NCBI GenBank assembly: GCA_021739625.1
Contig: JAIPBJ010000005.1
Span: forward strand, 1-64,000
DNA length: 64,000 nt
Reading direction: 5' to 3'
Source: Flavobacteriales bacterium
GTDB taxonomy: Bacteria > Bacteroidota > Bacteroidia > UBA10329
In this document: positions 1 to 9,977 of the stretch, one piece after another
How positions within the stretch are numbered: position 1 is the stretch's first letter
How the letters are laid out: the number at the start of each line of letters is the position of its first letter
The notes under the pieces: generated by a model
Databases searched by the model: none
Told to the model about the DNA's origin: nothing
The model's input: only the letters and a program-made list of their open reading frames with translations
Program-made: the position numbers and the translations under genes

Positions 1-2659
1 CGGTATGGCTCTGTGCCGTTGCACCTTGAATGTCGCTGCCATCCAGCAACCATTGGTAATCAGCAAACGCCTCTGTGGTCAGCACAGGGCCGTTCTGCGT
101 TATGGTAGGTTCTGGCAGGTCGTGCACCGTCAAGACCAGTGTGCGGGTGCTGTCGCAACCGTTGATGGAGGTGAACACATCGGTGTAGGTGCCAGTAGCG
201 GTATATCCCGCAAAACTTTCCCCGATGCAGATGGACTGACTCAGGTTGGTCTGTACCTGTGGTAGCACGGTGAGCGTGAGCGTCCGCGTGCTATCGCAAC
301 CATTGGCGGCCACGAACACATCGGTGTAGATGCCCGTTGCTGCATATCCTTGGAAGCTTTCCCCAAAGCAGATGGACTGTGCGATGCTGGACTGGTTGTC
401 GGGAAGCACAGTCAAGGTCAGCGTGCGCGTGCTGTCGCAACCATTGGCGACCACGAACACATCGGTGTAGGTGCCCGTAGCGGAGTAGCCTGCAAAGCTC
501 TCCCCGAAGCAGATGGTCTGCGCAATGCTGGCTTGGCCTACGGGCAGCACGGTAAGATTCAACGTGCGCGTGCTGTCGCATCCATTGGCGGCTGTGAACA
601 CGTCCGTATAGGTGCCCGTAGCGGAGTAGCCTGCAAAGCTCTCCCCGAAGCAGATGGACTGTGCAATGCTGGACTGGTTGTCGGGAAGCACAGTCAAGGT
701 CAGCGTGCGCGTGCTGTCGCAACCATTGGCGGCCACGAACACATCGGTGTAGGTGCCCGTAGCGGAGTAGCCTGCAAAGCTCTCCCCGATGCAGATGGAC
801 TGGCTCAGGTTCGTTTGCACCTGTGGCAACACAGTTAGGGCCAATGTGCGGGTGCTGTCACATCCGTTGGCTGCTGTGAAGACATCGGTGTAGGTGCCAG
901 AAGCAGAGTAGCCTGTAAAGCTCTCCCCGAAGCAGATGGTTGCCGTCTGGGTGTTCACGATGGATGGAAGCACTGTCAGACCGAGCGTCACCACGCTGTC
1001 GCAAGCCCCCACGAGGACAGTCTCTACAAATGTGCCTGTCGTTTTTCTATAGACACCTCCAAACAGCACACTGTCTCCGGCACACAACGTTTCGGCAATG
1101 GCATTTTGGATCGTGCATGGAATGTATTCTGCGGCACCCACATCTCTTCTGCCTCCTTGAATGGCTCCATTCTGCGCATCCGTAAGATCAATAGGAGTGC
1201 CCATGTCTATGGCTGTACTTCCTTGGTTGGGCATCATTGTAGGAGTATGACCGCCATAATTGCCAATTGGCCGAAGATCAACGGCAGCAGTGCCGATGCC
1301 CAACTGATCGGTGCCCGCACTACCGAGAACAGATGCTTCTCCGAACACGTTGTAGCCGAGGGAATTGATCGGGCTTGTCGGGGCGAAGCTCATCATATTG
1401 ATTCCCGAATTGCCCGTTACGATACTGCTCTTTACACCAAGATAGGATGTGGCAGCCAATTTTCCCCTCGAGAAGATTCCACTGACGCCCTCATCAGAAA
1501 CATTGTTCACCACAGTGCTGTTAGTGACCAGCACATGGCTGCTGTAGTCATAAGAGGAGCCGAGCACCGACCCCACAGAGTAGATTCCACCGAAAGACCC
1601 GGCCAAACCTCCGTTATTGGCTATGGTGGAAGTGGTGACCGACACAGTGCTCGCGGCATTGGCACTCGAAGTGGTGGCGTAGGAAAAGATGCCGCCCAAA
1701 GAATTGCTGTGAACCGAACTGTTGACCAGGTCGAAATCGGTGGAGACATTGGTGGAATTGTTCAACGTAATGAATGACACGATACCGATGCCTGTGTTCT
1801 GTGCTACGGTAGTGTTGCCGATATACCCGACAATACGGGGAATGGAACTGCGCAATTCAGCATGAATAATGCCTTTGTAAACTCCTCCATTGCATGAATT
1901 GAGATTTACCGTGCAGCTGTCCATATAGAAGTTTCGACCCTCCAGAAAGATGGCCGCCCCTTCCGTGCCCGAAGTGTTCTGATTGATTACAGACCTTATC
2001 ACTTCAAAAGTAGAGGTGAGCCCTCCGCCCTTTGAATAGATGGCACCGCCCTTCTGTCCTGAACTGTTATTGTCGAGCGTAGCGTTGTAGAGGTGGAAGT
2101 CCTTGCCTATTTCATAATAAATGGCCCCGCCTTCGATGGTAGCGGAGTTGCCGTTCATAGATGTGCCATGCAGTTCCAAGTAGCCGCTTGTGAAGTAGAT
2201 GGCTCCGCCCCGTTGCGTTGCGACATTGTTCCCGAAGTAGCAATTTCGGCAAACAATGGAAGTGTTGCCACCTGGTGAATAGATGGCACCACCCATGGTT
2301 GCCATACCATTGATCATGGCCATCTGTTCCAGCACCAGACTCGATGTGCTTACAAACAGGACCCTGTGGGCATTCTCTCCACTGATGAAAATGGTGCCAT
2401 TATCATCGTTGAGCCCGATGATGACCAGATCGTGAGCTATTCCCAATCCTGACGCGAGATGTATCGTATTGTCGCCACCGAACATAGCAGCGGTGAACAT
2501 TATCGTATCGCCTGATGCTGAAGCAGCGATTGCATCGCGTAGCGACCCTGCTCCCGAATCATTGGTATTGGTCACCAACAAAGTAGTTGAGAACGCATTT
2601 TCAGAGAGCAGCGCAAAACACACTGGCAAGAGCATCCAGCAGATCGATCTTTTCATCAT
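1..2659 (-). CDS. Secreted beta-helix surface protein with 47-residue tandem repeats (3' end outside window)
   Basis: Reading leftwards from ATG at 2659 (or the adjacent in-frame ATG at 2656), the frame stays open to the window edge, so the C-terminus is missing. A signal peptide of about 24 residues (MKRSICWMLLPVC...) is followed by an NTNDSGAGSLRDAI segment typical of polymorphic-outer-membrane/right-handed beta-helix proteins. About 450 residues of short helix coils follow (many GGAIY and NTS motifs). Next comes a choice-of-anchor-Q-like stretch (GNYGGHTPTM, GSTAIDMGTP, RRDVGAAEY), then seven tandem CDSTRTLxLTV units. The family is normally exported by T9SS, and the sorting tail would lie beyond base 1. 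Function is likely adhesion or surface structure, but no ligand can be named. Confidence 0.85.
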   Translation of the reverse strand, partial: MMKRSICWMLLPVCFALLSENAFSTTLLVTNTNDSGAGSLRDAIAASASGDTIMFTAAMFGGDNTIHLASGLGIAHDLVIIGLNDDNGTIFISGENAHRVLFVSTSSLVLEQMAMINGMATMGGAIYSPGGNTSIVCRNCYFGNNVATQRGGAIYFTSGYLELHGTSMNGNSATIEGGAIYYEIGKDFHLYNATLDNNSSGQKGGAIYSKGGGLTSTFEVIRSVINQNTSGTEGAAIFLEGRNFYMDSCTVNLNSCNGGVYKGIIHAELRSSIPRIVGYIGNTTVAQNTGIGIVSFITLNNSTNVSTDFDLVNSSVHSNSLGGIFSYATTSSANAASTVSVTTSTIANNGGLAGSFGGIYSVGSVLGSSYDYSSHVLVTNSTVVNNVSDEGVSGIFSRGKLAATSYLGVKSSIVTGNSGINMMSFAPTSPINSLGYNVFGEASVLGSAGTDQLGIGTAAVDLRPIGNYGGHTPTMMPNQGSTAIDMGTPIDLTDAQNGAIQGGRRDVGAAEYIPCTIQNAIAETLCAGDSVLFGGVYRKTTGTFVETVLVGACDSVVTLGLTVLPSIVNTQTATICFGESFTGYSASGTYTDVFTAANGCDSTRTLALTVLPQVQTNLSQSICIGESFAGYSATGTYTDVFVAANGCDSTRTLTLTVLPDNQSSIAQSICFGESFAGYSATGTYTDVFTAANGCDSTRTLNLTVLPVGQASIAQTICFGESFAGYSATGTYTDVFVVANGCDSTRTLTLTVLPDNQSSIAQSICFGESFQGYAATGIYTDVFVAANGCDSTRTLTLTVLPQVQTNLSQSICIGESFAGYTATGTYTDVFTSINGCDSTRTLVLTVHDLPEPTITQNGPVLTTEAFADYQWLLDGSDIQGATAQSHT
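17..1003 (-). repeat. Seven tandem 141-bp coding repeats (47 aa each)
   Basis: The codons for Cys-Asp-Ser recur every 141 bp (first at 1003, last at 157). Each unit reads CDSTRTLxLTVLP, then a variable stretch, then ICxGESFxGYxATGTYTDVF. Units 3 and 5 are nearly identical, as are units 2 and 6, while unit 4 is intermediate. The first and last units are the most diverged, as expected for an array growing internally. Confidence 0.85.
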
Positions 2660-2688
2660 GCACTCATTCTGGGGGGTGAAACTGGGCG

Positions 2689-2720
2689 CAAACCTATTTC
2701 CTAATATTGGGGCGGTCAAA
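2689..2720 (-). promoter_or_regulatory. Promoter of the beta-helix gene
   Basis: On the minus strand, TTTG (2717-2720) and TAGGTTTG (2689-2696) are separated by 20 bp. This matches the Bacteroidota consensus TTTG-N19..21-TAnnTTTG. The start codon at 2659 lies about 30 bp downstream. Confidence 0.6.
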
Positions 2721-2781
2721 TGAGATTGGCACAGGAAATATGAATCATTGTTGCCGTATGACGCTTAGACCTTAGGTCAGC

Positions 2782-4278
2782 ATGAGGAAGCAGGACAGAA
2801 TACTGGCGCTCATCCGATCGCTTGATCAGGGCGAAAAGAAATACTTCGTTCAACGCAGCCGGTCGGGCAGCAAAACGAAAGGCTACATCAGATTATATGA
2901 ATTATTATCGGCCAAGGAAAGCTATGACCCTGATGAACTTTGCCGACAGCTGGGGAAGGACAAGACAGGATTGGCGAACGAGAAGAAGTATCTGGAGAAG
3001 CAATTGCTCTCTGCCTTGCGCGAGTACCACGAGGCCCATCCGCACATAGCTGCACTCAACCGAATTGCCGAAGGTGTGCTGCTGATGGAGCGGAACCTGA
3101 ACGATCTGGCCGAGGCATCGCTGGCAAATAGCATCCAACGCAGTTCAACATCGGGATTGCTGCCATTGGAGTGGCACGCCCACGGGCTTATGCTCACGCT
3201 CTGCGGTCATCCGTTCGCAGCGGTGCCCAAAAAGGCTGATCATCACCTTGAGCAACTGCAACAGCTTGCCGCTCGGATAAAACTCTCTGCCGATTTTGAA
3301 TGGTTGAACAATGAAGTATTCGCGGCCTACGAAAAACGGAAGGTAGATATCACAGACAGGCACCGGAATGAGACCCTGAGGCTGCTCAACCATCGCCTGC
3401 TGCGAAAGGATTACGATTACTTCCTGTTTGCCTCATACAAGCACAGTCTGCAATCACTGCTCTACAGTCGCATGGGCAACATTGAGGCCAACATTGAAGC
3501 GAACAGGAAGCTTGTGGCCCTATTGGAAATACAACCAGAGATCGATGCGATGGCCTATTGGTCGGCCATTGCCAATCTCACGCAGTCCATCATTGCCGGA
3601 GGCGACAAGCACGAATACGATCTGTGGATGGACCGGCTACAGAGCCGCTACTACAGAAAGCTTCCGGTCGATGCCGACTACGTTGAGCAATTGTTGATCC
3701 AGTACAGGAATATCTTCCGATCGGGTGTCCTGTTCCGTCAGCTTTTCAGCGGAGAGGTGCCAAGGGAGGAAGTGCATGACCTCACAGAAACACTCTTGAC
3801 GGGCATAGAAAGGGAAAAACGGAACACTCCACCGTTTCACTACACCTCCACATTCTACAAAGCTGCGGCCTGCGCGTTGGTCTCGGGCTATGTGGACAAT
3901 TGTGTCGAATTGCTGAACATCCTTTTGAATGACGTTGAGACACAGGTCAATGCCACAGCAAATAAGAATGCACGGCTGTTGTTCATCATGGCCCATATCC
4001 AGAAGCAGAACCTCACGCTTCTGCCCTCGCTCATAGGCAGCATGTCGCGCCATCTGAGAAAATCAAATGAGGATCACTCGGTTGAACTGGTGCTGTTGAA
4101 ACAGTTTGAAGAACGTGTCAACGTTCACAACGATAGGGGTTTCAGAAAGTGGCTGTCAGATTTTAAGAAGGCATTGAAGGAGCTGGAGCAGCAGACTACT
4201 GGCAAAAAGCTGTTGAACATGATACCCATATTGGCATGGATAAGGAATCTGGAGAAAGCTGGTCAGAACCCGTCCTGA
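2782..4278 (+). CDS. Helical-repeat (TPR-like) cytoplasmic protein, function unknown
   Basis: 498 aa with no signal peptide or membrane segment. The N-terminus reads MRKQDRILALIRSLDQGEKKYF, and the rest is predicted almost wholly helical with alternating Leu/Ala-rich helices, suggesting TPR-like superhelical repeats. The opening (SLDQGEKKYF then basic SGSKTK) resembles that of the protein at 62384-63835 (SLTSAEKESF then KTSKRKS), and length and helical content agree, so the two look like members of one family. Similar proteins are found next to secreted T9SS proteins in Bacteroidota, and both copies here sit by such genes. No catalytic motif is visible. A role as scaffold or regulator is only a guess. 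It is transcribed divergently from the beta-helix gene. Confidence 0.8.
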   Translation: MRKQDRILALIRSLDQGEKKYFVQRSRSGSKTKGYIRLYELLSAKESYDPDELCRQLGKDKTGLANEKKYLEKQLLSALREYHEAHPHIAALNRIAEGVLLMERNLNDLAEASLANSIQRSSTSGLLPLEWHAHGLMLTLCGHPFAAVPKKADHHLEQLQQLAARIKLSADFEWLNNEVFAAYEKRKVDITDRHRNETLRLLNHRLLRKDYDYFLFASYKHSLQSLLYSRMGNIEANIEANRKLVALLEIQPEIDAMAYWSAIANLTQSIIAGGDKHEYDLWMDRLQSRYYRKLPVDADYVEQLLIQYRNIFRSGVLFRQLFSGEVPREEVHDLTETLLTGIEREKRNTPPFHYTSTFYKAAACALVSGYVDNCVELLNILLNDVETQVNATANKNARLLFIMAHIQKQNLTLLPSLIGSMSRHLRKSNEDHSVELVLLKQFEERVNVHNDRGFRKWLSDFKKALKELEQQTTGKKLLNMIPILAWIRNLEKAGQNPS

Positions 4279-4459
4279 ATGTGCGAACATCTTTAAAGGA
4301 GCATCTTCTCTCCCGGGCATTTTTGAGGCCTTGATAGCGGCCATCAAAGCATCGGGATGCGATCAATCGCGTCTGCGCAGATCCGCATTCATTTCAAGAG
4401 TGGATCGTATCTACCTCAGCCACCGCAGCGGGTGCGGCAGTTCGGGGCTGCCCATCCGC

Positions 4460-6283
4460 TCATTGCGCGTCCCTCAGCGTCACTATCTCATAGCGGATAT
4501 CGTCCACGTGGATGACATCGCTGCCTGTGGTGTAGGGATAGACCACCCAGACATCTTCGGGAGATCCGGCATCGGGAAGTTCGGCCACGGTGCGGACCTG
4601 CGTCCAGGTCTGTTGCCCGATGACCTGGTCGCCACACGGCAGATAGGTGTGTCCGTAGTGCCTTTCGCCCGCGCTGAACGAATAGGCGAATGAAAGCTGC
4701 GGCATCTCCACCTCGCTCCACACCATCATGGTGGCCACCAGCACCCGCTTTCCCTGCGGCCCCATGGCCTTCCACGGAATGCCTATGGTGGTCCCATAAG
4801 GATTGTCAGCTCCCATTCTGCACGAGAACGTGCCCGAAAAGGCCCGCTCTTGGTTGCGGCCCTGTGTTCCCCATTCGGGCAGAAGCTGCTCATGGTCGGT
4901 GGCGGCCACATAACTGCTCTCCGTCATTTCGGCCGTAGGGGCCACGGGTTCCGTGCGATAGAACACGCCCTGCAGCCGGGCATCTGTGCGCAGGAACACC
5001 TGCCAGTACCTGTCGTTGTCCATGCTGTCCCAATGCAGGATGAACTTGTTGTACTGATAGGACTGCACCAGATTGTGCGGCACGGCCAACATTCCGAGCA
5101 TGACCACTGCGGCACGCGTCCATCCACTGAGCGCATGCAGCAGATGGGCCATCAGCAGGATGAAGAACGGCAGATGGTCGATCATGGCCCTCATGCCCAT
5201 ACTTGCCCCATAATACCAGCACCACCATGACGACACCACATAGACCGCCAGCGCGAGGAATGCCAGCAGCCACAAGGCCCGTTTCCGATCGGCCCCGAAC
5301 AGTGGGACAAGACCGAATAGGGCCAGCAATGTCCATGGGTAATAGACGAACAGCCCTTTCTGGTAGGAGAAGAGCACATTGACGATCTGTGGGTCGAGGA
5401 AGTTGAAGCCCTCCTCGCCATACGACCACACGAAGGGCTTCCCCACCTGCAACCAGTAGAGCAGCGGTTGAATGGAAACGACCGCCAATGTGGCCAACGA
5501 TGCCGCAACGAGCGCGCCCCTGCTGTCGAACAGTGTTCTGATGAACACCTTGAACGGGCCCCAGCCTCCGGCAATGAAAGGAAGACTGGCCACAATGACC
5601 GCATTGGTGGGGCGCACCAGCACCACAAGCCCGGTGACCACTGCAAGCGGAATCAGGGCACGCCTTGAAACATCGGTCATCGCCCTGTCGGCCAGGAAAA
5701 TGAAGGCGCAGAAAAGAAAGAAACTGTAGGCGTGCGACATGCCCGGCTCAAAGACCGTGTAGAAGAACACTCCAGTGCCGGCAAAGCATCCGAAGATGGA
5801 AAAGGCCACGGCATGCCATGCGATCCCCTTGCGCTGCATGAACCTGCCCAGCAGATACAGCCCTGCCATCACATACGTAAGGGCCGACAGCATCATGCCT
5901 GCCTGAAACGGCAGCGAATAGCCATCGACCGGGCTGCCTGTGGCCCAGGCCGCTGCACACGAAAGCAGGAAGAAGGGCAGCATGAGCACTGCGGTGCCCG
6001 CATAATACTTGTTGACCCTTCCGAATTCGGTCACGACCGTGAAATCGGCACCACCGCCACCGAAATAAGTGTCGCGGTATCCGGCCATCACCTGCTCCCA
6101 ATGGAACGAATGCTCGATGAAGATGGCCACCAGATAACCGTAGTAGCCCTGTGCATCGGCATGAAGCAGCCCATACATGGCCAGATTGTGGAACTCGCGC
6201 TGCGAGGCCACCGACAGGGCCAGTAGGGCACATGCGGCCACGGTGGCGGGCAGCGTCCACCAATGTCTGCTGTTACTCTGCAT
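4460..6283 (-). CDS. Multi-pass membrane protein with C-terminal beta domain, GT-C glycosyltransferase-like (paralogue 2)
   Basis: 607 aa. About ten hydrophobic helices occupy residues 1-420, and a soluble segment of roughly 170 residues ends in VDDIRYEIV, a terminus often seen in jelly-roll carbohydrate-binding domains. An acidic pair after the first helix (HADAQGYYGY) and the conserved stretches YGEEGF, NVLFSY-KGLFVY and SSWW-WYYG are shared with the gene upstream, so the two are tandem paralogues. The layout fits GT-C enzymes, which use polyprenyl-phosphate sugars outside the membrane, but no named family is certain. It overlaps the upstream gene by 11 bp and is the last gene of a five-gene operon. 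Confidence 0.8.
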   Translation of the reverse strand: MQSNSRHWWTLPATVAACALLALSVASQREFHNLAMYGLLHADAQGYYGYLVAIFIEHSFHWEQVMAGYRDTYFGGGGADFTVVTEFGRVNKYYAGTAVLMLPFFLLSCAAAWATGSPVDGYSLPFQAGMMLSALTYVMAGLYLLGRFMQRKGIAWHAVAFSIFGCFAGTGVFFYTVFEPGMSHAYSFFLFCAFIFLADRAMTDVSRRALIPLAVVTGLVVLVRPTNAVIVASLPFIAGGWGPFKVFIRTLFDSRGALVAASLATLAVVSIQPLLYWLQVGKPFVWSYGEEGFNFLDPQIVNVLFSYQKGLFVYYPWTLLALFGLVPLFGADRKRALWLLAFLALAVYVVSSWWCWYYGASMGMRAMIDHLPFFILLMAHLLHALSGWTRAAVVMLGMLAVPHNLVQSYQYNKFILHWDSMDNDRYWQVFLRTDARLQGVFYRTEPVAPTAEMTESSYVAATDHEQLLPEWGTQGRNQERAFSGTFSCRMGADNPYGTTIGIPWKAMGPQGKRVLVATMMVWSEVEMPQLSFAYSFSAGERHYGHTYLPCGDQVIGQQTWTQVRTVAELPDAGSPEDVWVVYPYTTGSDVIHVDDIRYEIVTLRDAQ

Positions 6284-8063
6284 GGATGAAGATCACTTTC
6301 ATGTCGTCAATGTCGAGGGCCGAGGGGTCGGTCTTGTGCAGATAGGCCTCCAACCGGCCGCCCGGGGCCTGTGGGCCAACCTTGAAGACGTGGCTCACAC
6401 GCTGCCATCCGCGCCCCTTGAGCTGCGGGCTGATGGGCAGCAGGGCCCAGAAGCGCACCCCGACCGAATCCTGAATGGAGACCACCCAGCCTGCACCTGT
6501 CCTGAAATCCTTTACGCGCACCATGGCCTCGACCCGCACGGTGTTCATGCCCTGCGGCCCCACCCTGTCCAGTTCGGCAGCGAAGACCGGCCCGAAACCG
6601 CTGAGCCTGCCGAATTCCACATATCTGCTACCGGAATGGGCATCGCCCTCCACTGCGGTCTCCTCGTTCTTCCAGCCCTGCAGCTGTTCAAAATCGTGGG
6701 AGAATGTCAGGCTGTCAACACCCGTGTAGGCCCACTTGCCCGGCCAGTCGTTATAGTAGCCGATGAGGGCGCGGTCCGACCTGAGGAACGAGCCCCAGTA
6801 CGATTCCTTGGTCATGCCGTCCCACAGCAGGATGTTCTGCTGATACTGGTAGCTCTGCACCACGTTCACATACATGAGCACTGCCAACAGGGCCATGAGC
6901 AGGCGCCTTGGCCATCTGCCGACCGCATCCCACAGCCACACGATGCCCATCAGGAACAAGGGCATGAATTCAAGAAAGGGCCGCATGCCGAAACTGCCTC
7001 CGTAGTACCACATCCACCACGAGGAGATTACCCACGTGATGATGGCCAGGAATCCCAGAGCACTGAGGGCCTGAAAGGCATTCTTCCTTGCGTGATAAAG
7101 GAGGCCCACAAGGCCGAGCAGCGCCACGGGCGTGTAAACGAAAAGGCCCTTGCGATAACTGAACAGCACATTCATCACCTCGGGACGGGCGAAATCGAAG
7201 CCCTCCTCACCATAGGACCACACCCAGGGCGACCCGGTCTGCCACCAGTAGATGAAGGGCTGGACGCTGCAGATGGCAGCGAACACCAGAGCGGCAAGCA
7301 GCCAATGGAGCACGTTTCCTTTCTGTGGAAGGTGTGAACGGAACTGGCCGAGGTCGGCAGCCGCCAAGGGAAGCGCCAGGGCAAAAAGGCCGTTGATGGG
7401 CCGGATGAGTACCATCAGTCCCATTACTGCCCCGAGCAGCACAAAGTGCTTCAAGGCGCCATGCTCGAAATAGCGCTGCGCGGCATAGAGTGCGGCACAG
7501 ACCGTGAAGAGCGAATAGACATGCGACATGGTGGGCTCGGCCATGGCATAATAGAACAGGCCTGTGGCGAAAAGCAATGCCACCACTGCCCAATTTCGGC
7601 CACCGGCATCATGTTGCCTGTTCGCAAGGAAGCGATGGAACAGCCATGCCCCAAGGAAAAGCCAGAACACCGCCCCTATGACCATGGCCATCTGGTAGGG
7701 CCACGAATAGCCATCGGCAGGCGACCCATTGAGATGGGCCGCCAAGTGGCCCAGCACGAAGAAGGGCGACATGAGCACGGCCGTGCCCACGAAATACTTG
7801 TTCACCGTTCCCTGTGCGGTCTGCAGTTTGAATTCGACCCTGTGCGATGGTTCGTAGTACTTGGCCTCATAGTCGTCCACAAAGCCGAAACTCAGGTCGT
7901 GATGTATGAGGATGGCGGGCAGATAGGCGTAATAGCCTTTGCCGTCAGAGTCGATGATGGGATGATGGGCGATGTTGCCCCAGCGCATGAGCATGCCCAC
8001 CACCAGATAGACCAATAGGCACGGCAGCAGAAGCCGATGTGTGCTGCCCTTGGTCATCGCCAT
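6273..8063 (-). CDS. Multi-pass membrane protein with C-terminal beta domain, GT-C glycosyltransferase-like (paralogue 1)
   Basis: 596 aa from ATG 8063; a second ATG at 8057 is equally possible. An upstream extension would run into the preceding gene, so the start was placed just after that gene's stop at 8068. The membrane region has the same motifs as its neighbour: DSDGKGYYAYLP after helix 1, NKYFVGTAVLM, YGEEGFDF, NVLFSYRKGLFVY and SSWWMWYYGGSFGMRP. The C-terminal ~150 residues form a soluble, beta-rich domain ending IDDMKVIFI. Location next to two GT2 enzymes that resemble dolichol/polyprenyl-phosphate sugar synthases supports use of a lipid-linked sugar donor. Substrate unknown. Confidence 0.8.
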   Translation of the reverse strand: MAMTKGSTHRLLLPCLLVYLVVGMLMRWGNIAHHPIIDSDGKGYYAYLPAILIHHDLSFGFVDDYEAKYYEPSHRVEFKLQTAQGTVNKYFVGTAVLMSPFFVLGHLAAHLNGSPADGYSWPYQMAMVIGAVFWLFLGAWLFHRFLANRQHDAGGRNWAVVALLFATGLFYYAMAEPTMSHVYSLFTVCAALYAAQRYFEHGALKHFVLLGAVMGLMVLIRPINGLFALALPLAAADLGQFRSHLPQKGNVLHWLLAALVFAAICSVQPFIYWWQTGSPWVWSYGEEGFDFARPEVMNVLFSYRKGLFVYTPVALLGLVGLLYHARKNAFQALSALGFLAIITWVISSWWMWYYGGSFGMRPFLEFMPLFLMGIVWLWDAVGRWPRRLLMALLAVLMYVNVVQSYQYQQNILLWDGMTKESYWGSFLRSDRALIGYYNDWPGKWAYTGVDSLTFSHDFEQLQGWKNEETAVEGDAHSGSRYVEFGRLSGFGPVFAAELDRVGPQGMNTVRVEAMVRVKDFRTGAGWVVSIQDSVGVRFWALLPISPQLKGRGWQRVSHVFKVGPQAPGGRLEAYLHKTDPSALDIDDMKVIFIHAE

Positions 8064-8067
8064 GCGA

Positions 8068-8790
8068 CTATTTGCTGAACAGGTTGTACTTGAGAATGCA
8101 GTAGATGGCCCTGAAACCATCGCGGGCGCCTATCTTCTTGCCGTCCTCGTAGGTGCGGCCATAATAGCTGATGCCCACCTCATAGATGCGGATCTTGGGA
8201 ATGCGCGAAATCTTGGCCGTTACCTCGGGCTCGAAACCGAAACGGTTCTCCTTCAACTTCAGCGATTTCACCATCTGGGCATCGAAGAGCTTGTAGCAGG
8301 TCTCCATGTCGGTCAGGTTCAGGTTGGTGAACATGTTGCTGAGGAAGGTGAGGAACCTGTTGCCGATGGTGTGCCAGAAGAAAAGGATGCGGTGGGGGTT
8401 CCCGCCCATGAACCGGGAGCCGAACACCACATCGGCATTCCCCTCCACCACAGGCTTCAAGAGGTCGTTGTATTCGCGCGGATCATATTCGAGGTCGGCA
8501 TCCTGAATAAGGATGTACTCGCCCGTGGCCAGCTCGATGCCCTTGTGCAGGGCCGCTCCCTTGCCCATGTTCACGGGCTGCGAGAAGAACCGGATGTCCA
8601 TGGTCGGGTTCAATGCCATGTAGCGGTTCACTGCCTCCACGGTGTCGTCCTTCGAGCAGTCGTTGACGATGATGAGCTCCTTGGCGATGTCATTGACCAG
8701 ATCGACCGCTTTGATGCGGTCAAGGATCATGTGTATGGTCTTTCCCTCGTTGTAGGCGGGAATGACGATGGAGAGTTTGGAGATGCTCAT
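8068..8790 (-). CDS. GT2 glycosyltransferase, dolichol/polyprenyl-phosphate mannose synthase-like
   Basis: 240 aa. GT-A fold motifs in order: [14 protein letters not shown] at the N-terminus, [12 protein letters not shown] (nucleotide-binding Asp), [11 protein letters not shown], and the metal-binding [11 protein letters not shown] (QDAD). There are no membrane helices, so this is the soluble DPM1-like type. This family transfers a hexose from a nucleotide sugar to a polyprenyl phosphate at the cytoplasmic membrane face. The start ATG overlaps the stop of the upstream GT-C gene (ATGA), implying translational coupling. It probably supplies the donor for one of the adjacent membrane proteins. 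Confidence 0.9.
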   Translation of the reverse strand: MSISKLSIVIPAYNEGKTIHMILDRIKAVDLVNDIAKELIIVNDCSKDDTVEAVNRYMALNPTMDIRFFSQPVNMGKGAALHKGIELATGEYILIQDADLEYDPREYNDLLKPVVEGNADVVFGSRFMGGNPHRILFFWHTIGNRFLTFLSNMFTNLNLTDMETCYKLFDAQMVKSLKLKENRFGFEPEVTAKISRIPKIRIYEVGISYYGRTYEDGKKIGARDGFRAIYCILKYNLFSK

Positions 8791-9977
8791 TCAGTCTTGT
8801 GGGGTATGGGGTCTTCGGAGGTGGGCAAAGGAGCGGGTTGCTCATTGGGAACCCCATTGCCTCCCTGTTGTGATGTCAAAGTTCCGTAAAGGGCCCTGTT
8901 GCTGTTGATGAGCACAAGCACCGGAAGCAGGGCGAGCAGCACCATCATCGCTTTGCGATAGCGCTGAGATACCTGATGATAACCGTTGTGCAGTCCTTCG
9001 GCAACGGCCATGATGATGAATGGGACCACGAACACGAGCGTCTGCGGTGGAGGGAGTTTTCCGGCCAGCCCCACATAGCCGAAACTTACCAGTACCATGA
9101 TGACCGCCTGCGACATGAAAGGCCCCTTCCATTCGCGCTGCAGCCAGATGGCGATGAAGGCGAAGGGGATGAACAGCCCCGCGATGAGCGCATCCATGGC
9201 CGAAAGGACCGAACGGGCATGGTCGGCCACCCCCGCAAGGGTGAAATTGGCCAGGTCATACTCGCGGATGACGAAATTGTCGGTGAGGGCGGTGATCGGG
9301 TTGTTGAGCAGCACCGGCAGATAGAACACCACGGCCAGCGCAACGGCAAGGCCGAGGTTGATCCCATGCCGAAGTGCCAGCTCCCTCTTGCGGGTGAGCA
9401 GATATTGAGTGATCACCGTGAGGGTTATCGCAATGAAGGGGAGCACGAAGGTGGGCACTGTGAGAAACCCGAGCGCGCAGGCCAGCACGAAGACCGCAGA
9501 CCATTTGGCAGTGCCGGGTGCGCCATTGTCAATACGCAGATAGGCATAGTAGGCGGTGAGCGCAAAGAATGCCACGAGGGCGTGGCCCCGTGCCACCGAA
9601 CCGCTGTACAGCGCCCCTAATGAACCCATCCACACCGCAGCCGCGAAGAATGCGAAGCGGGCGCTCTGTTCGCGCAGCACCATTCTGAACACGATGAGCG
9701 CAGAGGCCAGCGAGGCCAGCAGGGCCGTTACCCTGAGGGCCAGCACATCGGGCAGGGGGAGCGCCATGGAGATCCTTGCCAGCAGCGAATGCAGCACGTG
9801 ATTGTGAGGCGAGGAATAATCGGTGAGGGCCGCCTGCCAGCCCGGAACGATGAAGCGGTGGAGCATTTCAATCTCCTCTGCCATCAGTGGCAGTTCCAAT
9901 ATGAACCAGAGGCGGTTCGCAGCCGCCAACAGGATCAATAGGACAACCCCCAGTATCAAACGTTTCTTACCACCCAT
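8787..9977 (-). CDS. Polytopic GT-C (ArnT/PMT-like) glycosyltransferase
   Basis: 396 aa from ATG 9977, which overlaps the stop of the upstream GT2 gene by one base. A longer frame to 10133 exists but its extra residues are low-complexity basic sequence inside the preceding gene. About ten transmembrane helices are visible. The first periplasmic loop carries an acidic pair (LMAEEIEM) followed by [15 protein letters not shown], the usual place for the catalytic acid in GT39/GT83 enzymes; [15 protein letters not shown] follows. It probably transfers a sugar from polyprenyl phosphate to an extracytoplasmic acceptor. The acceptor cannot be deduced. Confidence 0.75.
   Translation of the reverse strand: MGGKKRLILGVVLLILLAAANRLWFILELPLMAEEIEMLHRFIVPGWQAALTDYSSPHNHVLHSLLARISMALPLPDVLALRVTALLASLASALIVFRMVLREQSARFAFFAAAVWMGSLGALYSGSVARGHALVAFFALTAYYAYLRIDNGAPGTAKWSAVFVLACALGFLTVPTFVLPFIAITLTVITQYLLTRKRELALRHGINLGLAVALAVVFYLPVLLNNPITALTDNFVIREYDLANFTLAGVADHARSVLSAMDALIAGLFIPFAFIAIWLQREWKGPFMSQAVIMVLVSFGYVGLAGKLPPPQTLVFVVPFIIMAVAEGLHNGYHQVSQRYRKAMMVLLALLPVLVLINSNRALYGTLTSQQGGNGVPNEQPAPLPTSEDPIPHKTE

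Noticed and set aside
17-1003. CRISPR-like regular repeats with 141-bp period
   Set aside because: The units are coding, in frame, without short spacers, and translate to CDSTRTL-type surface repeats.
6177-7337. Rightward open frame of 386 codons
   Set aside because: It is opposite two membrane proteins with matching paralogous motifs; its translation has no recognisable pattern.
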